A stretch of 64,000 nucleotides of DNA from Pinus tabuliformis (Eukaryota; Streptophyta; Pinopsida; Pinales; Pinaceae). The stretch is taken from assembly GCA_031772625.1 (NCBI GenBank), contig CM062818.1, positions 213,087,742 through 213,151,741 on the forward strand, read 5' to 3'. How positions within the stretch are numbered: the stretch's first letter is position 1; each line of letters opens with the position of its first letter. This document shows positions 48,730 to 59,846 of the stretch, one piece after another. Made by a program: the position numbers and the translations under genes. The notes below the pieces were generated by a model. The model was given only the letters and a program-made list of their open reading frames with translations, was not told the origin of the DNA and made no database searches.

Positions 48730-49090
48730 AGGTCTGGGAGATGTTTTTTGATGGAGCATGTTCCAGGGAAACTGTAGGAGTAGGGGTAGTGCTAGTATCT
48801 CCACAACAAGAAAGCATTCAGCTATCTTTTAAGCTATTTTTTCAAGTGACAAACAACATAGCAGAATATGAAGCACTGTTATTGGGCCTTAACGCTGCAA
48901 AAGGCAGAGGAATCAAGAATTTAAAGGTGTTTGGAGATGTTGATCTGATTATTCAGCAAGTAAACAAAACGTTTCAAGCAAAGCACCCAAGGTTGAAATC
49001 ATACAGGGATGAGGTATGGAGAGTCAGAGATTCTTTTGATTTTTTCCGTATTTCATACATTCCTAGAGCCCAAAATCATCTTGCTGATTC
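48730..49090 (+). mobile_element. Extra RNase H domain between protease and RT (fossil)
   Basis: The read is FFDGACSRETVGVGVVLVSP, then NNIAEYEALLLGLNAAKGRG, then LKVFGDVDLIIQQVN, then RIPRAQN-type ISYIPRAQNHLADSLA. These are the four acidic-site blocks of the archaeal/plant-type RNase H (D, E, D, D) that some plant gypsy elements acquired in addition to their own. It lies before the reverse transcriptase. Confidence 0.82.
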
Positions 49091-49589
49091 CCTTGCTATT
49101 TCTGCTAGCCTATTTATACCTCCCATGCCTCCCAGATTAGTTTATGAGGTACAAATGATGTATAGACCTTCCTTGCCTGACAATGTCCACCATTGGAAAG
49201 TCTTTGAAGATGATGATGAGTTGAGTAGGTTCCTTCAAGTCATTGATGAATTTTCTGAGATGCAAATTGACCAAGAGAATGAAGCCTTGTTAAAGAAACC
49301 CCAGTCCTAGCTTCGAAATAAAATTGGTAAAGACAACATAGTCTAGCTTCCTAGTAACCATATTCCTAAGGGTCTAATTCCTCTTGAAAGACTGTTTGAC
49401 CAAAATGATGTGCCTTACAAGGCTACCCAAAAAGAAGACCAATCTGCAATCTTTAAGCATGATATTGGAAGTCCAGGTCAGCCTAGGTATGTGAATTTTT
49501 CCACTCATTTGTCAGCGCACCAAAGTGCTGAATACTGCAATTTAATGAGGAAATTTGCAGATGTGTTTGCCTGGGAGTATAGTGATCTG

Positions 49590-50460
49590 AAAACATACAA
49601 CAAGAACACAATTCAGCACAAAATCCCTTTGGAAAAAGACATTGTTCCTTTCAAACAGAAGCTGAAACCAATAAATCCAATGCTTCTTCCACTGATTGAA
49701 AAAGAAATTAAAAAATTGTTGGCTGCCAAGATCATTGTCCCTCTTAGATATTCAAAATGGGTGGAAAATCTAGTGGTGGTGAGGAAGAAGAGTGGTGAAA
49801 TCAGACTATGTGTTGATTTCAGAAATTTGAATAAATGCTCCAAGAAAGACAACTATCCTCTGCCAAAAATGGAACATTTGCTGCAAAAGGTCTCAGGAGC
49901 TAAAGTGATGTCGTTTTTGGATGGATTTTCAAGCTTCAATCAAATTTCTGTGCACCCAGATGATCAGGAAAAAACTGCATTTACCACTCCTTGGGGCACG
50001 TTTATGTACGCCAAAATGCCATTTGCATTGATGAATGTTGGAGCCACTTTTCAGAGAGCTATGGACATAGCATTTGTGGGGGAGAAGGATAAATTTGTCC
50101 TCATCTACCTTGATGATATAGCAATTTACTCCAGCAGCCATCAAAATCATTTACAGCATTTGAAAAAAGTGTTCTTGAAGTGGAGGAGGTTTGGAATATC
50201 AGTCAATCCAAAAAAATCTCAATTTGCTTTAAATGAAGACAAGATGTTAGGACATATTGTGTCTACTGCGGGTGTTCAGATTGACCCAGAAAGAGTCAAA
50301 GAAATTCAGGCTTTGACTATCCCCAGATCAAAGAAAGATATTGAGTCTTTTCTGGGTAAAATAAACTTTGTAAGGAGGTTTATTCCTAATTTTGCAGAAC
50401 TAGTAAAGCATGTTACCTCCATGTTGAAGAAAGGAGCAGAGGTAAGATGGACCGAAACAA
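49590..50460 (+). mobile_element. Gypsy reverse transcriptase region (fossil)
   Basis: RLCVDFRNLNKCSKKDNYPL, TAFTTPWGTFMYAKMPFAL and the catalytic YLDDIAIYS (50,106 onward) mark the fingers, palm and active site of a Ty3/gypsy reverse transcriptase, followed by the connection LGKINFVRRFIPNFAELVK. Confidence 0.92.
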
Positions 50461-50499
50461 CAAGAAAATCATTTGAGTCAATTAAGAAAGCTATAATGG

Positions 50500-50920
50500 A
50501 AGCTCCCACGTTAATAAGTCCTTACTACAGTAAAGAGTTTCATTTGTTTTCATTTGCCTCTCAAGACACCATTGTAGTCGTTCTATTGCAGCAAGATGAT
50601 GAAGGTTCAGAGCATCCGGTGGCATTTTCCAGTAAAAACTTAAGGGATGCTGAACTGAGGTATGATATTATAGAAAAATAGGCATATGCTCTTATTAAAT
50701 CCTTAAAGGCTTTTAGGATTTATATCTTGCATTCAAAAATAATTGCATTTGTGCCCTCTGCTGCAATAAAATATGTCCTAACTCAACCTGATGTTGATGG
50801 AAGGAGGGCAAAATGGATTGCTAAAATGATTGAATTTAATATAGAACTGAAGCGCACCAAGCTGGTTAGAGGTCAGGGTCTTGCCAAGTTATTGGCTGAA
50901 GAAAATTGCAGGTCTTTAGA
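50500..50920 (+). mobile_element. Usual gypsy RNase H region (fossil)
   Basis: EHPVAFSSKNLRDAELRY, followed by AIKYVLTQPDVDGRRAKWIA, is the RNase H that normally follows gypsy reverse transcriptase. This shows the element has two RNase H domains. Confidence 0.82.
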
Positions 50921-51159
50921 CATTGATTTCCTATGCACAATTGCAGCAAACAGTCAGACAAATGAAGAGGAAAACGCAGCTGAAACAGAGAGAAAACAGT
51001 TAGTGACCGACAATCTAGCTTCTTGTAATTGGTATTCTGAAATAATAAATTTCTTGCTGAAGCTAGAGATCCCTTCAGGATTTACTCAAAATCAGGCCAA
51101 AACTTTAAAACTTAGAGCAGCAAAGTATTGCATTATGGAAATTTTTCTCTACTGGAGGG

Positions 51160-52280
51160 ATCCATCTGGAATATTTTTAAGGTGTCTGGACAAAGAGCAA
51201 TCAGAGGAAGTCATGCAGCAATTTCATAACAGCATGTGTGGAGGGCACCATTATTGGAAAACCACAGCCCATAAAATTCTCAGAGCTGGGTACTATTGGC
51301 CCACTTTATTTTTTGATGTATTTGTTTTTGTGAAATCTTGTGACAGGTGCCAAAGATTTGAAGGAAAACAGCAATTAAAACCCCTGCCCCTAAAACCAAT
51401 AATTGCAAAAGGACCTTTTAAGCAATGGGGCTTGGATTTCATTGGAGAAATCAATCCACATTCTAGTGGCCAGAACAAGTGGATATTGGTAGCCACTGAT
51501 TATTTCACAAAATGGATTGAAGCAGTCCCTACAAGGAAGGCTGATCATAATGTGGTCATAAAGTTTTTAACATAGAATATCTTCAGTAGATTTGGTTGTC
51601 CACATAAGTTAATAACAGATAATGCAGTAGCCTTAAGAGCTAAAGAATTGGTGGAAATGTGTGATTCAATGGGCATTAAACTTGTTCATTCCACCTCATA
51701 TTATCCACAGGGAAATGGTCTAGCAGAATCCTCTAATAAAAGTCTGATTAGGATAATTAAAAAGCCGTTAGAGGAAAATAAAAAGAATTGGGATTCAAAG
51801 CTCAAGTATGCATTGTGAGCTGACAGAGTGACCATTAAAAACTCCATAGGCGATTCTCCTTTCAAGTTGGTATATGGCACTGATGTTGCATTTCCAATAC
51901 AGTTAACTCTCACTGTGGCAAAAGTCCTTCAAGAAGAGTAGGATGAAGAGGAATACATGGCAAGAAGAATCATAGATCTAACAGAGTTGCATCATATTAG
52001 AGAACAACGAGTTGAAAAAGCTGCAAAACATTAGAGAAGCATCAAAGAAGCCTTTGACAAGAAGGCAAAAATAAATAATTTTTAGGTTGGTGACTTGGTT
52101 CTGAAATGGGATGCACTGAAGGAGAAGAAGGAAATCATGGGAAATTTGATGCTTTCTGGACAGGGCCTTTCATCATTTCACAGGTTCAAAGGAACAACAA
52201 CTTCATGCTGAAACGTATGGGAGGAGAGACAGTTTTTTATGGTCCAGTTAATGGGTGGTTTTTAAAAATTTATGTTGTTT
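51160..52280 (+). mobile_element. Gypsy integrase region (fossil)
   Basis: The HHCC finger (FHNSMCGGHHYWKTTAHKIL, then CDRCQRF) is followed by the catalytic core (LDFIGEINPHSSGQNKWILV; DYFTKWIEAVP; then a DNA segment encoding YYPQGNGLAESSNKSLIR). The C-terminal part runs close to the right LTR. Confidence 0.88.
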
Positions 52281-52459
52281 AAGGTCTTTGGCCTTAAAGG
52301 TTGTAAATAGTTTGTTTTTATCAGTTTGATGCAGGCAGAGTAGACTCCATGCCCAATGGAACACTAGAAATTTTGGTTAGTTTATTTTTAGTCAGAAAGG
52401 CAGTGGTCTACAAGTTCTTGAGGCCTCACAGGGAGGATCTCATCCCCAGAAGGAGCCAG

Positions 52460-54213
52460 TGTTAGCTTTGCTATAGTTTGCAGCATCTGATGGGAAAAAG
52501 CAGGTTTGCAGCAGTGGGTTTTTTCTTCCCCTTATTCCCCCTTATTCTCCTTCATTATCCCTTAGTCCCCTCACAATACCCATCTAAACCCCATATAAAA
52601 ACTTATTATTTGTTTACCCCGACATTATGTTTTAACCCTTATAACCCCACACATATAAAATAATCCACAACCTGGGCTCGCCCCTAACCTGTCACATCGT
52701 CCATCATATCAACAATAAACTTGTGCGTTTATGTTGACCATCTGATCATGCCGCCATATCATCCAATGGTTATCGCTTTCCCCGCTCCGCAGACCTGCAC
52801 GCCTGTTAGCTCCCGGGAAAAGTGGTTTCCCACCCATCGCATCAGACACGTGGCGCATTTTCATTGAATCGCGCTTCCCCTGTACAAAAACTACCGTAAC
52901 ACAAAAGTGGTGCGGGAAAACCACTTCCCACCATCGTACCGTTTCCCCACCCATTAACCATCGTTTTACTCTTCCGCCCAATCACCCTCAGATCTTCCCG
53001 ACCACGATCTGACAGCCCGCATTTCTTAGTTTTCCTATTGCCCGATCTCCCTATGATCAAATCTCCGCCGTCCATTTCTCTAATCTAACGGCTCATGTTC
53101 AAGTTGTGCCTTTGTGCCTTCTCATTGCCTGCCGATAGCAGATCTTGGTCGTCCTTTTTGACATCCGACAGCCAGTGTTTCATCTCGGCCCTTGTTCGTT
53201 TTCAAAGTGTTTTTCAGTGTATTCATCAGTGTTTTTGGACCTGCTCTGCGCACACAGAGGAGAAAGAAAGCCATCAACTCCCTGTACTCTGTGTGTTAAT
53301 TTCTCAGCCACCTGCATTCAACACAGCACGACCAAGGACGAGGAAAATGCCCCTCGAGCAGTGCAATGACAGCTGCAGTTATTGAAAAGTAGGAAGATAA
53401 TATTTCAACTGTTCAGGAAGGACACTGAAGTACAAAAAGAGCCATTTTGTTCATTTAAAACAGTCAGAATGTAGCAGAGGACCCATATCTAATTGTAAAT
53501 GCGGTTGGTAGTCAATTAAGACACCTCCACGCATACCCTAACAGAGATATTTTGTAAACAGATTCTATATATACCCAGAAAAATGATGTAATCAATTTGA
53601 TGAATGTTAGATGAGTGTTACTCTATTATAAACTTCAACTTCTGGAGATTGTAACTACTGTGAGGCCTGCAGCGTCTGGTCTTCATTTCCAACTAATACA
53701 AAATTCTTTTGTTGTCATTTTCTCACTTTTCTCTTCTTCTATGTTCCAAGCTGTGCCTGTTTTGCATTAATTCATGTGCTGTGAATCTTTAGCATCAAAG
53801 GGGCTGTCATCCCACCTCTGTGTTAGAATTTAGCATGTATCATTGAATTTGCTTGCAGGTTTCTGTTGTTTTAATATCATAGAGCTGTCATCCTATCTGC
53901 GTATTAGATAATAGATTTACAGACCTTTCAACTGGTTGCAGTTGGCCATCACAGGGTCCTGTGTATCTGCTGGTGTAGTCAGTCTTCTCCATCATCAAAT
54001 TTTGTTTAAATTTTGAGAAATTGGTGGTTAAAAGCCTTGTAGTCTGGGGGTGTTCACCCATGTCTTGGGTCAATCATAGTAGAAGTGGTTATCTGGCTTG
54101 AATATGCAGCATTTCTTTCATTCATCCACCATTTATCCAACATTTTGTTGAGTTTGTAATGTTCCCGAGCATCACTGACATACAACCTAGGTGAGTTTCT
54201 TGGGGTGTTGACA
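52460..54213 (+). repeat. Right LTR of the gypsy element
   Basis: Begins TGTTAGCTTTGC and ends GTTGACA. It aligns with the left LTR throughout. The purine stretch AGAAGGAG a few bases before it is a possible polypurine tract. Confidence 0.9.
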
Positions 54214-54218
54214 AGGCC

Positions 54219-55570
54219 CACGAGCTGTAGGGCGTTCGGGTGCATAGGCAAGTGGACGAGCTGCGGCACGATGTGGAGACACATGAAAATAACCGAAGGA
54301 AATGCAATGGAGTTTGGGTGTTGGAGTGTTTATACCGTGTGGGTGGTCTCGGGCGACCAGATGAAAGGGCGAGCCAATGGTTGAACCAACACATGGGTAG
54401 ACAGTCCTGGGTGAGAAAACATGTGGGCTAACGGATGCGTTTTGTGAAACGGTGGTTGGGACGATGTGTTTGGAGTGCGAATGGTGGGTCAGCTAAATGC
54501 CCACACAAACGGGTGGACATGTGTATATACAACCAAACGGCGGTGAGGTTGGAGGGCATTCAATCAACGAGCTTCGGTGGAGAAGTGCGAAGGTGAGCTC
54601 TGCAGTTGGTGCAGAACTGCGATGTGGATGTGCCCACATGATGGGCAAACCGAAGTGTGAAGGAAGCAGAGTACCGGGCGAACCAAACAGGGCATGCGAG
54701 GGCGTCGTTCAAGATTTGTTCAAGAGGTTCGTGCAGGGCGACCAGGTGAGGGCGTCCACCGAATGAAGGTTTGTGCAGGGCGACCCGGTGAGGGCATCCG
54801 TCGAATGAATAGTAGTTGAACTAGAGGGCATGAATGAGAGTTCGTGTAGGTGGTACTACGTGCAACCCATCGAACGAAGGGCAGTCAAGTCTGTGAACGG
54901 GAGTTCAGGCGAGAGGCAACACGGCTGCGTGTGCGCCTGCCGAACGAAGGCATGCTTGGTTGAATTATAATGTCGGGCAGGGTAAGATGATGAGGGTGCC
55001 CACTGAATGAATGGTGAATGAAACGAAGTGCGATGGGTTGTGAATGAAGGCAACAGACGTGCAGATGTGTCAGGTAGGCATGCACGGTGACACGGGGAGG
55101 GTGCCCAAGTTGGGCAAACGGCACGACGAGCTGAACGAACACACTCAATGGTAAATGAAGAGTTGGTCAAAACGTGCAGTGACCATTCAGACGTGCTGAC
55201 GAAATAGGCAACCGAGTTTGTCGAAGTTGTAAAATTGGCTAAGTGTAAATTTGGGGTTTCCTCCAAGATTTAACTTGTACATGAAAGATTGTGAATTATA
55301 TATATTGATATACGGGCAGACTCACATTGGGGAGTTGCCCCTCCCTTTATATTGTTGTGCATTTATACATGTTAATGCTATTTATGGTGAATGTTTATGG
55401 TTTTCACTGTGTATAAAGGAAAACTTAATACTTGGTAAAGAAGAAATAAACTAAGTACAAATGTTAGGCGTAGTCCACAGTCATAAGTATTGGTGAAAAG
55501 AAAGTGGTCAGTGGTGCCGCACCTCGCTATAGTGTGGTTGGAAGAGTACCGCCAATGTAGGGGCATAACA
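54219..55570 (+). repeat. Left LTR of the host LTR element (main part)
   Basis: Continues the first nine bases at 44,468-44,476 and aligns with 57,853-59,207. The LTR is CpG- and G-rich, with a tandem repeat of about 41 bp near 54,727-54,808 (GTGCAGGGCGACC...GAGGGCGTCC). A probable promoter is TATATATATTGATATA (about 55,297). Confidence 0.85.
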
Positions 55571-55572
55571 GG

Positions 55573-55584
55573 TGGTACCAGAAC
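55573..55584 (+). promoter_or_regulatory. Primer binding site, Met-tRNA-like
   Basis: TGGTACCAGAAC begins two bases after the left LTR and resembles the Met-tRNA primer site TGGTATCAGAGC, with changes. It fixes the plus orientation. Confidence 0.75.
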
Positions 55585-55596
55585 TGGTGAAGAAAT

Positions 55597-57843
55597 TTGA
55601 AGGGTGATTCAGGTTTGCAAGGAAAGTGGATGGCAGAAATGGTGGAAGGGCCTATGGCAGGTGAATCTAGCCATAATGCAGGTGAAGCTTTTCGGTACAA
55701 GGTATTGGAACAAATGAGTAGATGGAGTTCTCCATGGACTTTGATGAAGGCTGAGAATATGAAGATTCAGGAAGGTTGTGCGAAGATAAAGGAAGAACTT
55801 GAAGAACTTAAGGACCAATATGAGGATGTGGATGTTGCAGATATGAAAACGATGGAGGAGGAACTTGAAAGTGTTCAAGTTGAACCAGGATCGTGCAGTT
55901 TGCAGACATCGGTGGATGAGGAAACTCATATTGAGGATCCTCATGATGATGTAAGTACTATTGATACTTATGTTTCAGTTGAGCATTTGGTAGATCAACT
56001 GTATGCACGGAAGAGCAAAATCAATTTTCCGATGCAAGGGATGATCTTACCATGGATGTCTACAATGAGACTGTGTATGGAGAAGCAAGGACCATTGACT
56101 GTTGTAGGACTTGTTGGGGTTGTTTGTGACCTTATGGTAGAAGGTACAAAGGCCAGTGACAAGGGAGGAACATGATGATCATTGCGAAGGAATGGATCAT
56201 GCTTTAGCCACATGGAGAAATGGCTAAGTGCCCAACATGACTCATGGACAGATTGGAGGAAGGCACACACTTAAGTATGGTGATACTTGGGTGGAATTAT
56301 CATGGATGAGACCAAGAAGGAAGTCTTGGTGGAACCTTTAGTGGGGGATCCATGGCAAAAGAGACTCATGCGATGATGATATGGTTGGGTGACCGAGTTT
56401 ACTAGACCGGATTGCAGGCTTGGATGAGGATGACCGATTGTTGTGATAGGTCTACTTAATTGGACAACCTGGGAAACTTTGTCATGGACATCAGGTTGAA
56501 GACATGGAGCATGGTAGTCTTATGCAAGGACATTATGTAGGAGAACTTATAGAGGTGTCACTTATGGGCATCCAATGAGAAGTGCCAAAGCAGGGATGTT
56601 TTGCTGGTGGATTTGCTGGTGTGACACGGAGATGTTTTACTTATGAGCCAATGGAGATGTTGTGCACTCTTGTACAACCAGGCCATGGACTTGGTTGGAG
56701 TTGTGAGCAGACTATGGAGCATTCCTACTACTTGGAGAGTTGAGGCATCTTGCAGAGACCTTTGGGCTGAGACATGTATGCTTGTTGGATGTTGGTTGGA
56801 GATGATTCATGGGGTTCGTGATGACATGAGGTTGTGACTTTTGGGGACTTCATATATGGTGGACTTGGAGGATCTAATGCATTAAGGAGCTGAGGTCAGA
56901 GACTTTGATGCAGGATGGGGTGCATAATTTTGAGTACATGTATGGGTGTGCTTGAAAGAGTGACTTGATGTGGAGGATCAATATGAGACACTTTGGAGTG
57001 ATGGAGTTGCAACAGTGATGATGCCTTGGTGGCAACACTTGGGCATGGGTTAAGCCGATACTTAACCACTGTTGACACATGAGAGCAGATTGATCTATGA
57101 TCATGGGTATCACATGGATAGATGAGACAGGTGCATACTTGTTTCTATGGCAGACTTGAGGGATGGCACATTACAGATATGATGGAGGTTGCTTCATGGA
57201 CCTGGATGTGGCACATCAAGAGTCGGAATTGGATGAGAGGATCTCTTCACTTTGAGGATATGGATATTTTGCAGATGGATGATGATGTTGGGATGGATGC
57301 AGCTGATTTCATGTAGCACATTGGTACCAAACATCATGGAAAACATGTGCAAATAAGATGAAGACTACTTCATGGACCTGGGCATGGCTTACTTATATGG
57401 AGAAGGATTCTTGATCGAGTTGATGTTGTGACAGGAGTCTGAGAAACGACTGATGGTGGAATGAGGATGTGCATTCTTATGGTTTGAGCATGACAGTTGG
57501 ATTAGCTACCCAACTAGTTCAAAACATGGGGTCTAGAAGTGTGCAGAGATGTGTTAGCATTGTGTTGGAATATCATGGCAACAGTTCACACGATGATGGC
57601 ACATGACGAGATTGACACGATATGTTGCAGTGAGCATGTAGCTTGAGTTGGAAGGGCCAGCCTTCCACAGTAGGAGCAGCATGTGGAGATTGCAGCAGAT
57701 GTGGTTGATGATCATGGATTAAGGAGACTTTCCGATGTATGACATACCGGCGGATCATATGCTTTGGTATGGATATCTTGGTGATGGGTGGTTGTCGAGA
57801 TGAGAGATTGTTGAGGAAAATAATGATTTCAAGTGCGGGAGAA
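55597..57843 (+). mobile_element. Internal region of the non-autonomous LTR element (fossil)
   Basis: The first part (about 55,600-56,170) is open and acidic, with a helical segment (KIKEELEELKDQYEDVDVAD), possibly a gag relic. The remainder is G- and TGG-rich, with repeated CTTCATGGACCTGG and TTGGATG-type words, and encodes nothing recognised. AAGTGCGGGAGAA directly before 57,844 is a likely polypurine tract. No protease, polymerase or integrase. Confidence 0.6.
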
Positions 57844-59207
57844 TGTAAGGCCCATGAGCTGCAGGGAATTTGGGTGTGCGAGCGAGTGGACGAGCTGTGG
57901 CATGGTGGGGGGACATGTGAAGATAATCGCAGGAAATGCGATGGAGTTTGAGCCTTGGAGTGTTTATACCATGTGGGTGGTCCCGGGCGACCCGATGAGC
58001 GGGCGAGCTGACGGGCGAACCAACACACGGGTAGGAAGTCCCAGGCGAGTAAACTGGTGGGCCAACGGACGAGTTTTGTGAAATTGTGGTTGGGCCAATG
58101 CGTTTGGAGTGCGAATAGTGGATCAGCCAAACGCCCACACAAAAGGGTGGACATGTGTATATACAACCGAACAATGGTGAGATTGGAGGGCATTCAATCA
58201 ACAAGCTTCGGTGGAGAAGTGCGAAGGCGAGCTCTGTGGTTGGTGCAGAACTGTGGTGTGGATGTGCCCATACGACAGGCTAACTGAAGTGTGAACGAAG
58301 TAGAGGATTGGGCGAACCGAATAGGGTGTGCAAGGGCATCATTCAGGATTTGTTCGGGAGGTTCGTGTAGGGCAACCCAGTGAGGGCGTCCGCCGAACGA
58401 AGGTTCGTGCAGGGCGACCTGGTGAGGGCGTCCGCCGAATGAAGAGTAGTTGAACTAGAGGGTGTGAGCGGGAGTTGATGCAGGCGGTACTACGTGTGGC
58501 CCACCAAACAAAGGGAGGTCAAGTCCGTGAACGGGAGTTCGAGCGAGAGGCGACACGGGTGCGTGTGCGCCCACTAAACGAAGGCACAGTTGGCTAAACG
58601 ATAATGTCAGGTAGGGTAACACGGTGAGGGCACCCACTGAACGAGTGGTGAACAAGTCAGTTGGTGAATGAAACAAAGTGCGACGGGTTGTGAATGAAGG
58701 CAACCGACATGCGGACGTGTCCGGTAGGTGTGCATGGTGATAGGGGGAGGGTGCCCAAGTTGGGAAAATGACACCACAAGCTGAAGGAACGCGTTCAGGG
58801 GTAAACGAAGAGTTGGGAAGAACGTGCGGCGACCGTTCGGATGTACCGACAAGCTGGGCAACCGAGTTTGCCAAAGTTGTAAAATTGGCTAAGTGTAAAT
58901 TTGGGGTTTCCTCCAAGATTTAACTTGTACATGAAAGATTGTGAATTATATATATTGATATACGGGCAGACTCACATTGAGGAGTTTCCCCTCCCTTTAT
59001 ACTATTGTGCATTTATACATGTTAATGTTGTTTATGGTTTTGACTGTGTATAAAGGAAAACTTAATACTTGGTGAAGAAGAAATAAACTAAGTACAAATG
59101 ATAGGCGTAGTCCACGGTCATAAGTATTGGTGAAAAGAAAGTGGTCGGTGGTGTTGCACCTCACTATAGTGCGATTGGAAGAGTACCACCAGTGTGGGGG
59201 CATGACA
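57844..59207 (+). repeat. Right LTR of the host LTR element
   Basis: Starts TGTAAGGCCCATGAGC and ends GGGGGCATGACA, followed by the AAGAT target duplication. Short open frames on either strand here (for example 57,755-58,204, 58,455-58,916) reflect the GC-rich LTR and are also altered in the left LTR; they are not genes. Confidence 0.88.
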
Positions 59208-59212
59208 AAGAT

Positions 59213-59737
59213 TGTGTCAATATGAAAATCAACCATGGTCAACCATGATAATTCTAGTGTTTACAATATTTATCTTCGGGCATATATACCTTGGGTTTAT
59301 AATATTATTCCTTTGTGTGTAATAGTATTCCCTTGGGTTTATAATCCCTTGGGGTTTTTAGTATTAGTCTCTTGGGTTTATTATTCCCGTGGATTTATCA
59401 TGCAAATCCCTTGGGTTTATTAATATGAAGATTCATATTCCTAGGGTTTAATATTGTTAATAGGGTTTATAATATTAATCCTTGGTTTTAATATAAACCT
59501 TTTAGGTTTAATTAATTAACAATAATATATATATATATATAATAATTTAATTAGTTGTTATTATTATGTAATAATAATTAATTAATTAGCATTAATATTT
59601 ATTAATTAATAATAAGATTAAATTTAATGAAAAATAATAAATAATAAATAATTAGTAATAAAACTAATTATGTTAAAATGATTATAATAATAATTTATTT
59701 ACATTATAATTAATAATAATAATAATAATAATTGGAA
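59213..59737. repeat. Continuation of the AT-rich tandem array
   Basis: The array broken at 38,625 and 44,467 resumes with TGTGTCAATATGAAAATCAA and the usual CCATGGTCAACCATG and GGGTTTATAAT units, ending in a TAATAATAAT run. Confidence 0.88.
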
Positions 59738-59846
59738 AAGGCGAGGGTGATGTTTTCTCTTGATGCAGGAAAGTTAGGTATAAGGAGGCAGCTTGTTGGA
59801 GGTTCTAGGGTTTAACAAAGAGAGTGACAGAGGGTAACAGGTAACC

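Larger units (their letters stand above)
44477..54213 (+). mobile_element. Ty3/gypsy retrotransposon with an extra RNase H (fossil)
   Basis: Target duplication AGGCC at 44,472-44,476 and 54,214-54,218; LTRs 44,477-46,203 and 52,460-54,213. The internal parts, in order, are gag, aspartic protease, an extra RNase H, reverse transcriptase, the usual RNase H and integrase with an HHCC zinc finger. Reverse transcriptase and integrase type, and their order, make it Ty3/gypsy; a second RNase H suggests kinship with the Tat/Ogre group, though its position is unusual. By eye the LTRs differ at about one site in twenty. All major parts are present, but the coding region is broken in about ten places. 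Confidence 0.92.
44468..59207 (+). mobile_element. Non-autonomous LTR retrotransposon hosting a gypsy element (fossil)
   Basis: The 5-bp duplication AAGAT lies at 44,463-44,467 and 59,208-59,212. The left LTR is 44,468-44,476 plus 54,219-55,570 (1,361 bp once the inserted gypsy element is removed) and the right LTR is 57,844-59,207 (1,364 bp). Both start TGTAAGGCCCA and end in ACA. The internal part is only 2.27 kb and encodes no polymerase. By eye the LTRs differ at roughly one site in six to eight, mostly C/T and G/A changes. It is thus clearly older than the gypsy element nested in it. Broken and non-autonomous. Confidence 0.88.

Noticed and set aside
54885-55266. Protein-coding frames on the minus strand in the GC-rich LTR (also 57,573-58,204 and 58,455-58,916)
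   Set aside because: They lie within the LTRs, follow base composition, and their sequence is not kept between the two LTRs beyond shared ancestry.
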